A DNA stretch of 64,000 nt, from positions 53,416,093 through 53,480,092 of the forward strand of contig NC_081849.1 of NCBI RefSeq assembly GCF_963259705.1, in the 5' to 3' direction. Under the pieces are notes generated by a model, which had not been told where the DNA came from, searched no databases, and saw nothing but the letters and a program-made list of their open reading frames with translations. Below, piece after piece: positions 30,949 to 41,038 of this stretch (position 1 is its first letter; the number at the start of each line of letters is the position of its first letter). Source of the stretch: Myotis daubentonii (taxonomy: Eukaryota; Chordata; Mammalia; Chiroptera; Vespertilionidae). The position numbers were made by a program, and so were the translations under genes.

Positions 30949-32475
30949 ATACTAAGGATTTAAGAACTCAGACATACCAGAAAATAGTGTGACAAAAAGA
31001 GTATATTGTCACAGGAATTAATTTTATATTTAGAGATATTATTTGGTCTTTAAAAAAATAACCAAGTTAGGGTCAATAGATATCAGAATCATCTCTATTA
31101 AAATGCTAGTACTATTTCAATTACTTTTACCATAAAAATTTTGACTGTCAAAAAATAGAAACAAGAACCATGAAATAGGAAACATATCCAATCTATTAGC
31201 TTTCTATGTGATTTATATAGCACAATTCAGCTCAGATATAGTGAAAGTCAATTATACAGTTAATTCAATTCAATGCACATTTATCAAATTAATTATATGA
31301 AACCAAGAGTAGCAATACTCTAAAATAATTTTTAAATCACATAACTATTTATTCAACAGGTGTTAGATTGGATCTTAAATCTTTCTATATAAATCCCATT
31401 TACCATGTCAAATTATTATAAATAATTTACAACACAGAAATTGCAAAATGTATTTCTAATGAATTTTAGATCCCAATAGAGTGCTCTCAAAGACTTACTA
31501 ATTCAAAAAATAAACACAATAAAACAAAATAACATTGTAAGCATTGTCATTAAATTATTTATCATATATTCTCCACCACAACATGATTTCAATTCGATGT
31601 AAGCTCTGCACCAATAATAATAAACAAACTCTTCATTTGTTTTGTTTTGTTTTGTTTTGTTTTGTTTTGTTTTGCCGAGGGTAATATCTACCAAGAGTCT
31701 GGATATTTAGTATCTTCTCCATATTTTCTCTTTTTCTAGGAGCATTTAGTGTACCACCAGATGATATTTGTGACTCCATACATTCAACAGGTATCTTTTC
31801 CACTGAAGATTTGATTTAAAAAACTCACACTGAAACATGAAGACTCTTTACTAGAAGTTGTAATTCCTGACAATAGAAAATGTGAAAGTTGTCATCATAG
31901 AGCATGTTTAAGTGGAGCCAGAGCAGCCATACAAGAGGAACTGCCTTGCATGTCTTCCATCTTGAACTTTTGGATTCTGTTTGGATTGGGCCACACCAAC
32001 ATTATCCTATAAACAATTGCTGGTAAAATCAGCAGCAGGAAAGTGGACATTCTAACCACAGGAATGATGATTATAGACTACTCTCTAGCAGCAACCATGT
32101 ATAGCTAAAGAATAATTCAATTATTCTGTAACTTAACACCAATGGGAATTTGTCTTCTTTTCATGTGATTATTCCTTTCCTTTTATCATAAAAATCCCTT
32201 GTCCTCACCCTCTAATTGGGGCACTTTTTGAGTTTCTGCTTCCGTTTGTTCTCCCCAAATTGTAATTCTTTGATCCCAAATAAACACTTGTTCACTGTCA
32301 TGTTGGATTTTTAAAGTTAGGTTAATAGAAACCAAAAGAAAGTATACATTTACATATTTTCCCTTAAGGAATATTTCCCCAGAATAAAGTTCAATCTTTG
32401 AAGAAGCAGAGAACAGATTCCATGACTTTTCAGTTGACATTGCCACCCAATCCAGTTAAAGTCAACACGTAATAT
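30949..32475. other. Unassigned AT-rich sequence with a (TTTTG)n tract
   Basis: TTTTG pentamers at 31636-31674. No gene. 31740-32160 is more balanced but unassigned. Confidence 0.35.
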
Positions 32476-33231
32476 TGTTAAGGCTTCGCTAGCTAGCTTA
32501 ATTAGGTAGACAGGAAGGAGGGAGGAGGTCCAAAGAAACATCTTGGCCTGAACAATTAACGCAGCCCTGACCTAAGGGATAATAAAACATCTCCGGCCAG
32601 GACAACTGAATTGAAGCCATAGGGAGGTCTAAAATAACTCCAACCTGAACAAATAAGATAACCAAAAAGAGGAACACCACAGATGTGGAGGTTGTGAGAA
32701 CTGATTACAGGGTTAAAGTCCCACAGTAGTAAAGGCACAATAAGGCAAAGGGTGGTCTCCAGGATATATAATACCTCAAACAAAGAGCTACAGCATCTAT
32801 AAACCCAGAGACAAAGAGACTCAGCAGATTACAGGTTCAGATTATTTAGATTTTTTCCCCATTAGAGAGAGAGAGCAGGCCTTTCCCATTTGGGGGCCCC
32901 TCCCCAGGGGATCCCTTTTGGGAACACCTCTGCCCAGATGGAGTTTGTATATGCTTACAATAAACTTCATACATTTATAACAGCTTAGGTCCGGCATAAA
33001 TCTATACTAGCTAAATGTTAAGCATATGATTATGCTTATGACTCTCATGAATATCCCTTTACCAATACTATTTTCATTTTTATGGTGAAACATGGCTAAA
33101 AGTCATTCAGTGTCATGCATGTTATAAAGAAAAATAATGGCTTTTATTAAAGAAATCTGTTAGTCCATGAATTTATACTTCAACTTTGTCGGACAAGAAC
33201 CCACGAGAATAATCTGCACCACGAACCCCAA
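32476..33231 (+). repeat. LTR-like element of unknown family
   Basis: Begins TGTTAAGGCTTCGC. It has a TATA box (TATATAATA at 32765-32773), a GC-richer palindromic patch GGGGCCCCTCCCCAGGGG near 32893, and AATAAA at 32959-32964, in the order and spacing of a retroviral LTR. TTTGTCGGACAAGAACCCAC near 33187 would suit U5. No paired LTR, no internal genes, and no certain 3' end or duplication was found. The segment 32966-33145 has a rearranged relative at 47036-47222. Confidence 0.4.
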
Positions 33232-33627
33232 CTTTCCATATCATAATTAATCGGTACTTTTATTTCCTCACTAAAACTCTAGGCTTACTACTTGTGATTT
33301 TTATAAAGTGCTGACCTACATAGGGCCACACTTAATTTTTGCCAGTTGGTAATTTTTCTTTTAAGTTTGTGTGCATTTGTTTATTATGAGATAGAAAAAG
33401 TAATTGTGCACTTGGCAGGTTTAAACTTCTAGAACTTAGAAGGTCTGTTTTGCTCAGAAGATATATACATATAGGTAAAATTTGAGCATGGGAAAGTATC
33501 ATTTCTTATACTGTGTTTTATTTAAAATACATACCTTATTTAAAAAATTGGTATAGAGAATAACATTACTTTAGATAAAAGCCTAGAATTTAATTTGCCC
33601 AACCTCTACAATAGAAAATTCTTCCTC
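33232..33627. other. Unassigned AT-rich sequence
   Basis: Nothing recognisable. Confidence 0.3.
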
Positions 33628-33652
33628 AAAAAAAAAAAAAAAAAAAAAAAAA
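33628..33652. repeat. A25 homopolymer
   Basis: 25 consecutive As directly before the head of a Ves SINE. It may be the tail of an otherwise lost insertion, or part of that SINE's target duplication. Confidence 0.95.
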
Positions 33653-33880
33653 GGCCGAAACCGGTTTGGCTCAGTGGATAGAGCATCGGCCTGCGGACTG
33701 AAAGGTCCCAGGTTCGATTCCGGTCAAGGGCATGTACCTGGGTTGCGGGCACTTCCCCAGTGGGGGATGTGCAGGAGGCAGCTGATCGATGTTCCTCTCT
33801 CATCGATGTTTCTAACTCTCTATCTCTCTCCCTTCCTCTCTGTAAAAAATCAATAAAATATATTTAAAAAAAAAAACCTG
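33653..33880 (+). mobile_element. Ves SINE, well-preserved copy
   Basis: Head GGCCGAAACCGGTTTGGCTC then AGTGGATAGAGCATCGGCC (A box) and GGTTCGATTCCGGTCAAGG (B box), body CTCTCATCGATGTTTCTAAC and tail AATAAAATATATTTAAAAAA. The intact promoter boxes and low divergence suggest a young subfamily. Confidence 0.94.
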
Positions 33881-35110
33881 TAAAATCCTCTGTATTCTTT
33901 CTTAAAACCTCCAATTGAAAGAAATTTTGCTCCACTAAAATAAATTCCAATACATGGTTGGACAATTCTAGTTACTAGGAAGCTCTCCTTTATACCCATC
34001 CCAAAAATACATGACTATATCTAACATTCACCATTTGTTTTCATGAGGCAATCCTTTAACTATTTGAAGAATTCTATCTTCCCTTTCCTGTAATTGGACA
34101 AATTTGGTTTTTAAAAACTAATGTGCAATTTCCAATTTATCTTTAAAGAAATATACTAGTATACTGGAGTGTGTGTGTATTTATGTGTGTGTTAATCTTA
34201 TGTACTCACAGTATCCTAATTAGGGTTAGAAGGAATTGATTCTTAATCTTACCATAGAACTTACACATTTTAATAAAATGAATCATACATGGAATTGTCT
34301 ATTGGACAATTACCTACTGACCAATGTAAATGTCTATTGGAGTTGATTGAGTTCAAAATCTCAAATTGTAAGAAATGAACAAAAAAGGAGAAGGAAGAAG
34401 CAGAAAGCAGTATACAAACATTTAGTAAAGGAGCCCAATGACGGACATGAAAGTAAAATTCAGGTCTTTCACCACTCTCTGACATGTTTTTTCTATTAGA
34501 CCATGAAACTTAGATATGGGTTATAGGAATGCCACTATTTCTTAAAGTGCCATTGCACCCTCTCCTATATGGCTTCCACCATATTACAGAGACTTTAGGA
34601 AAATTAATTGTAGGAAAATGCCCAAAGTACTTTGAGGTCCTCTGAAGAAAGACGTAAAATAAAACTAAGTAATTGTCATTATTATCATTACTATCCATTA
34701 AACATGTCAGATAGTGGCAGAAAAGTCACTCATGGGACTGAAAAATAAAAGTATTGAAGTCAGCAATATATTAAGTGTATTAGCATTTAAAAGGATATAT
34801 AAGAATCATTGCCCCTCAGAAATTTACCTTTAATTAATCAAATTTCTAAATATAAGTATTAAAGCTGTGCTCCAAGCATATCAACAAACTCAGAGTTCCC
34901 AACTAACCAATAAAGACTAAATTTGCCTTTAGGCACATGTGATACTCCACAAGCAGAATATAAAGTATTTACAGCTCTAGGCTTTGCACCTGACTTCTTA
35001 AAAAACCTTGCACCACCTGAATAATTATTAGGGATGATATGATACTAAACAAAATCAAATCTATAGATTTGGTAAGTTTAGAACTTTTTAGTAGGTGTCT
35101 TTGTGGTCTC
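33881..35110. other. Unassigned 1.2-kb AT-rich stretch
   Basis: No gene or recognisable repeat. A GTGTGTGTG patch lies near 34170. Confidence 0.3.
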
Positions 35111-35125
35111 AAAAAATGTGAACTG

Positions 35126-37458
35126 AAGGGAACCAAGATGGCGGCATAAGTACACAATTGTACTTGCTGCCCCACACAACCACATCAAAACTACACGGAC
35201 ATCATCCAGAACCACGAGAACGCTGGCTGAGTGGAAGTTCTACAACAAGAAGGAAACAGAAAAGCTTATTTGAGACTGGTAGGAGGTGCAGAGGTGCAGA
35301 GGTGCAGAAGTACGGAGGCGCTCAAGAAATGGGCTGGCAACTGGGTGCACTGTTCTCTTTTACAATCCGGAGGGAGATACAAGCTCCTGATTGCTCTGAA
35401 CTCTAGTTCCAGGTGAGACTCTGGGGACCCACACTCATATGGGGAGAAACTGGACTGTCTGGCATCAGGTAGGAACACAAGGACAGCTTTCTCTCAGAGG
35501 TGCTTGCAGCAATCATTGTTCCTGCACGGGGTGTGGAACACAGAGATGCAAGGACCTCCGGGACCTCTCCGATGTAGAGCTGACTGGCAGCCACTGCTGT
35601 TTGCTCCACCCTAGTGATTCCCTGAGACCCTGCCCCACCCAATTTACAACCCTACCCAAGCTGTGCGCAGCGGCTTTTGCATATGAATGGTCTGTGCTCT
35701 CACCAGCTAAAACATAACTAACTGCAGCTGGGTCAGAGAGCCCCAGAGCTTCCAAAAGAAGGCCTAAGGTTTGACAGCAGCTTGCACTGCTACACAGCTG
35801 GACCTCATCTGGGCAACTGCAAACCCCAAACAAAGAGGAGGAATCTGCATCTCTCTCTGTAACTTCTGCTGGGTGGCCTCAGGCAGTGGCTGACTTTGCA
35901 GCTCCTTGGAGATCCAAGAGCCAATGTACCCAGGGGTCAGAGTGAGACCATACCAGATTAAAACTCTTCACAGCCATAAGAGACACACTCAAGGGGCAAA
36001 CTCAGTGAGCACCAAAGCCCCACTGAAGCAAGTCCTGCCCCATAAAGGTGTCTCCAGCACAGCAGTGCTCCCATTGTAGATACAGCTGGTCCTCACAGCC
36101 AATTGGCCTGGAGGTCAATTCCTCCCAGTGATACCAACAGCAGTCAAGGCTTAACTACAACAAGACTGTGCACAAAGCCCACAAAGAGGTGCACCAAGAG
36201 TGTCCACCTCAGGTAATTAGGGAGGCTGAACCACTGAGCTCTATAGGACACCTAGCACACAAAGCCACTCTATCAACACAGGGAAGCAGCCAAAATGTGA
36301 AACAAAGAAACATGTCACAAATGAAAGAAATGGAGGAAAGCAAAGTACTGAATATGGAGTTCAAAACCACGCTTAAAGGTTACTCAAGAATCTTCTAGAA
36401 ACCTCCGAGAAATTTAGTGAGTCCCTCAAGGATATGAAAAAGGACAATTAGAAATTAAGCATACACTGTCTGAAATAAAGAATAATATACAAATATCCAA
36501 TAGAAGACTAGAGGATCCCAAGAATCAAGTCAAAGATTTGAAATACAAAGAAGCAAAAAACACCTACTGGAAAAACAAAAAGAAAAAAGAATCCAAAAAT
36601 ATGAAAATAGTGTAAGGAGCCCCTGGGACAACTTCAAGCATACCAACATCAGAATTATGGGGGTGCCAGAAGAAGAGAGAGAGAGCAAGATATTGAAAAC
36701 CTATTTGAAGAAATAATGACAGAAAACTTCCCCTACCTGGTGAAAGAAATAGACTTACAAGTCCAGGAAGTGCAGAGAACCCCAAACAAAAGGAATCCAA
36801 AGAGGATCACACCAAGACACATCAAAATTAAAATGCCAAGAGCAAAAGACAAAGAGAGAATCTTAAAAGCAGCAAGAGAAAAACAACCAGTTACCTACAA
36901 GGGAGTACCCATATGACTCTCAGCTGATTTCTCAACAGAAACTTTGCAGGCCAGAAGGGAGTGGCAAGAAATATTCAAAGTGATGAATAGCAAGAACCTA
37001 CAACCAAGATTATTCTACCCAGCAAAGCTATCATTGAGAATTGAAGGTCAGATAAAGAGCTTCACAGATAAGAAAAAGCTAAAGGAGTTCATCACCACCA
37101 AACCAGTATTATATGAAATGCTGAAGGGGTATTCTTTAAGAAATGACAACAAATACATATCTATCAACAAGTGAATCTAAAAAATCAGGTGAATAAAAAA
37201 CCTGATGAACAAAATAAACTGGTGAATATAATAGAATCAGGGGCATAGAAAGGAAGTGGACTGACAATTCTCAGGGGGAAGGGTGTGTGGGGGTGCAGGA
37301 AGAGACTGGACAAAATTCATATACCTATGGACAAGGACAGTGTGTGTGTGGGGGGGTGGTAAGGCATGGGTGGAGTAGGAACCGGGTGGAGGGGAGCTAT
37401 GGGGGGGGAAAAAAGAGGAACAACTGTAATAATCTGAAGAATAAAGATTTATTTTTTT
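35126..37458 (+). mobile_element. Half-L1 (HAL1-type) retrotransposon, full length
   Basis: A 2.3-kb L1-derived element with a 5' UTR that opens with GGGAACCAAGATGGCGGCAT (YY1-type site, the L1 start signature), an L1-like ORF1 remnant, and a short G-rich 3' UTR ending in AATAAAGATTTATTTTTTT. No endonuclease or reverse-transcriptase sequence follows ORF1, which defines half-L1. A perfect 15-bp duplication AAAAAATGTGAACTG (35111-35125 and 37459-37473) marks both ends, so the absence of ORF2 is not a local deletion. It would have depended on L1 ORF2 protein in trans. Confidence 0.88.
36312..37174 (+). pseudogene. HAL1 ORF1 remnant (L1 ORF1p-like RNA-binding protein)
   Basis: Encodes in broken frames an L1 ORF1p relative, the RNA chaperone that packages element RNA. 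A start codon at 36312 opens MSQMKEMEESKVLNM. After a stop near 36398 and at least one frame change, the RRM and C-terminal domain are readable from about 36640 to 37174: [71 protein letters not shown] at 36914-36916 interrupts at the place where the L1 at 40513 has CCCATCAGA (Pro-Ile-Arg), compatible with decay of an arginine codon. Not functional. Confidence 0.8.
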
Positions 37459-37473
37459 AAAAAATGTGAACTG

Positions 37474-37898
37474 TCCAAGCCAGGAATCTAACCTTCAGTA
37501 AAAAGAAAATGAGAATATCAATCGTTTTGTATACACTGTCTGTGCTATCCACTTTACATACTCATCAGAGACATAAACTATGGAAAAGGACTCATATATT
37601 AATTTCTTTGAGGCATTTTGATGCCCTAAAGAACTGGGATGAATCAGGATTCAAAAATATATCCCTGCCCAAGGCATTCAAAAGGCCAGCCAATTAAAAT
37701 GTAGCTGTAGATTCAAATATCTGAATTATTGTACATCTGGACATAGCCACATTATTATGTACCAATAAAAATGTCAATTTGTTACTCTATAACAAATTAT
37801 TATTCTTCTCTTGTGAAATGTATGAATTTGTTTACTTTTATGTGCATATATAGCTTGCTTAAAAAAACTACAAATAAAAACAGAGAAGTTATTGCTAG
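37474..37898. other. Unassigned sequence
   Basis: Short AT-rich gap between the half-L1 and the next Ves SINE; nothing recognised. Confidence 0.3.
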
Positions 37899-37912
37899 CA
37901 CACTTGTCTTAT

Positions 37913-38112
37913 TTTTTTAAATATATTTTTATTGATTTCAGAGAGGGAGGGAGGGAGAGAAAGAAACATCAATGATGAGAAATAATCATTGATCAGCTTC
38001 CTCGTTCACACCCTACACTGGTGATCGAGCCCACAACCTGGGCATATAGCCTCACCAGGAATTGAACCATGACCTCCTGGTTCATAGTTGCACTGAGCCA
38101 CGCCGGCCGGGC
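37913..38112 (-). mobile_element. Ves SINE, older copy
   Basis: Minus-strand head GGCCCGGCCGGCGTGGCTCA, body with CAATGATTATTTCTCATCAT, and a T-rich tail at the left. Flanked by CACACTTGTCTTAT (37899-37912) and CACACTGGCCTTAT (38113-38126), 12 of 14 matching. The L1 target duplication begins at the very next base (38127). Confidence 0.88.
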
Positions 38113-38145
38113 CACACTGGCCTTATAAGAAATACTACTAAAGGA

Positions 38146-40076
38146 GAGAGGGAAAATGGCGGAGGTATAAGCAGACGTGTCCTGTGCCTTGTCCTGGAGC
38201 AGATAAGGGTGAGCAGCTGAAACGGGTAACATTCAGCCCGAATAGGCAGAGGATTTTCAGCTGAGAGACTGTCTGCAGCTAGGAAAGACCAAGAACCCCC
38301 AGGAAAAAAAAAAGGACGGTTGGAGACTGCGGCTGAAGCCTCTCCTGGTGCGCCAGCTAAGCAGCAGAGACTGCGCCATCTTGGGTGGTTGTTGCCGGCA
38401 TCCAGAGACCAGCTACTAACCTGGAAACAAGGGATTTCAAGCAGCAGCAGCGTGACTGCCTGAACCTAGAGGAGCACTGCTTCTTCTCACGGAAAGGTTG
38501 GACATCCCCTAAAGGTGCGGTTTGCAGTTCGGGTTGGAGGGAGGACCGAGCTCGCGCGCGCGGGGCGGAATCTGCGCCCCACAGAGTCCGCAGCCATTGG
38601 GACCAGCGTGACCCGCGAGTGGGGAAGGGGCCCCACAGGGCTGCTGGCAGAAGGGAATGCGAAAAATGGGCCCATAGCTGGACTGGATGTAAAGGAGCAG
38701 CCTTGGACTTTGCCAATCTGCTGGCTGCTTGGTGCCAGGGGCGAGTGGGCGTGCGGAAACTGCGTGCGGAGACTGTGCGCAGACCTGGAAGGTGGAGGCT
38801 TGCAAATTCGCACAACTATCAGGCTCTTGTTACAGTTCCCCTTTGATCCGTGCATTTGATTATTAAACCCAGTGCATGGGATTCCCCAGTTGGGGTCATT
38901 CGCAGAGCCTGTAGGGGAAAGTTCTTTTTGGGGAGCCTGGGAAACAGCGGACAGTGGCAAGGAACCAGCTCTGGGCAGTGGTCTTTCCTGAATCAGTTCC
39001 AAATACCAAAGAGAAAAACAAAAACAAAACCCTACTGATAGAGAGGACTAATAGCCTCAGAGGTCAATCCAGACACACTGCCACCCAGAGGCAGAGCCAC
39101 GAACTGTCTCTTTTGCGATCACAAATAAAGGCAGTCTGGTAAACAAATACAACCTGCCTTAAAATCGGGTCTGTGGTTTACTGCACGGAGGGACAGTGTA
39201 TCGCAGGGAAGTTCAACACTCCCCTGAATGCCTGGCAGGACTGAGGCGTGCCAAAAAGAAGAGTGGAAGATCTGAAGCACCTTCACTTCCGAATATTTTT
39301 ATATATTTTTTTTTAATTCTTTTTTCACCATTTCATCAAGAACCTATTTTATTTTATTTTTATTTTTTATTTTTTTCATCACCTGATTTTACCTTTTTAA
39401 TTACTACATTTTTAACCAGTATTATTGCTATCCTTTTACCATTTTTTCAAGTGTCATTTTATTTTTTAGTATTATTATTATTTTTTTTCTTTATTTTATT
39501 TTGGGATTAGTGTTCTACACTCTATTTTCATCGTTCCTTTAGCATCATTTCTCTCTATCTCACATTTACCTTTAAGCCAAAACTCTCTTCCTCACTTTTC
39601 CCCTTTTGTTGTCCTGTTTCTCTTACCCCATTCCTGCTTTGGATTTTACCTATTCCTTCTTTCTACCCACTGTCTAAATTTCACCCTACTTATATATCTA
39701 ATTTCCAATACCTCGCTCTCCCCATACAAATAGCCTCTTCCCCACCTCTATTTCATTCTCTTAATATTTTTGTTGTTATTGTTGTTGTTTTTTTGGTTTT
39801 TTTTGGTCTTTTTGGTTTTTTTTCTCTCCCTTTTCCCAATCTCATTTCGGCACTCCTTTTTGTTTTTTATTTTTCTCTTTAATCTTTTTCTCTTTTTTCT
39901 TCTTTATCCCCTAATTCTCTTCGCTTGGGGGGTCACCTTTATTTGGGATTATTAATATCGTGAATGCATTTAGTTCGGTGCCTTGTACGTTGTGCCTTGT
40001 TGTGTTGTATTTTGTGCCTTTGAATCAGCGCAGCAGAGAGAGAACTACATAACCAAACACCTTGAGAAGAGAAATA
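38146..40076 (+). promoter_or_regulatory. L1 5' UTR with internal promoter
   Basis: About 1.9 kb. The YY1-type motif AAAATGGCGGAG lies at the extreme 5' end, as in L1 promoters. 38360-38860 is CpG-rich (CTCGCGCGCGCGGGGCGG near 38549), the usual methylation target. From about 39290 to 39950 the sequence becomes almost pure T-rich and CT-rich on the plus strand. Open frames on both strands in the GC-rich part have no coding support. Confidence 0.8.
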
Positions 40077-40989
40077 ATGGTGAAACAAAGAACCAACCCA
40101 AGTATGAAAGAAAAACAGGCATCATCAGAAAAGGAAGTAAATGAAATGGAGGCAATGGAGGCAAGCAACATGTCAGAGAAAGAATTCAGAGTAATGGCCA
40201 TAAGGTGGATGAAAAGAATGGAAGACCAATTCAACAATATGTGTAGGAACCAAGAGGAAATGAAGAAGAACCAAGAGGAAATGAAGAGAAACCAAGAAGA
40301 AATGAAAAACGACATCACTGCCATAAAGAACTCAATAGAAAGCATCAACAGTAGACTAGAAGAAGCAGAGGACCGCATCAGCGAGCTAGAAGACAAGGTA
40401 GAAAAAAATACCCAAACAGAACAGCTTCTAGAAAAAAAAAATTAAAAAGCAGGAAGAGAGCCTAAGAGAACTCTGGGACAATGCTAAACGAAACAACATC
40501 CGAATAATAGGGGTGCCAGAAGGAGAGGAAACTGAGCAAGGAATAGAAAACCTGTTTGAAAAAATAGTAACAGAAAATTTCCCTGATATAGGGAGGAAAA
40601 AACTCACACAAATCCAAGAAGCTCACAGAGTCCCAAACAAAATGAACCCGAAAAGACCGACACCAAGGCACATAATAATTAAATTGGCAAACACCAACGA
40701 CAAAGCAAGAATCTTAAAAGCAGCCAGAGAGAGACAGAAAGTTACCTACAAAGGATCCCCCATCAGACTAGCGACCGATTTCTCAACAGAAACACATCAG
40801 GCAAGAAGGGAATGGAATGAAATATACAAAGTCATGCAAAGGAAGGGTCTGAATCCAAGAATACTATACCCAGCGAGGCTATCAATCAAAATTGAGGGTC
40901 AAATCAGGAGCTTCACAGACAAAAACGGTCTACGGGAGTTTATTACAACCAAACCAGCAATGCAAGAAATGCTAAAGGGTCTGCTGTAA
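40077..40989 (+). pseudogene. L1 ORF1 (ORF1p RNA chaperone), one frameshift
   Basis: ATG at 40077 (MVKQRTNPSMKEK) opens a polar N-terminus and a coiled coil with a sevenfold-spaced NQEEMK/NQEEMKR repeat and LEEAEDRISELEDKVEK, the trimerisation helix. An extra base in an A10 run (40432-40441) shifts the frame and creates a stop at 40443-40445. In the next frame the RRM and C-terminal domain continue to TAA at 40987-40989, with [52 protein letters not shown] and EFITTKPAMQEMLKG. Total span about 304 codons, normal for a bat L1. ORF1p binds L1 RNA as trimers in the cytoplasm. No other break was seen in this frame. Confidence 0.92.
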
Positions 40990-41038
40990 ATAGAAAAAAA
41001 CAGGAAACAAAGAAGGAACGCAGCGGTAAAGAACAAAA

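Noticed and set aside
30448..30955. Frames of 83-110 codons on both strands.
   Set aside because: They are inside the Helitron nested in a Ves SINE, with no protein similarity.
33653..33740. tRNA-like A and B boxes suggesting a tRNA gene (also at 46181, 18970 and 17676).
   Set aside because: These are heads of Ves SINEs with a SINE body, A-rich tail and target-site duplications, not tRNA genes.
35158..35833. Frames of 60-106 codons on both strands.
   Set aside because: They fall in the 5' UTR of the half-L1.
38357..39142. Frames of up to 171 codons on both strands.
   Set aside because: They sit in the CpG-rich 5' UTR of the full-length L1 and do not resemble known L1 5' UTR proteins.
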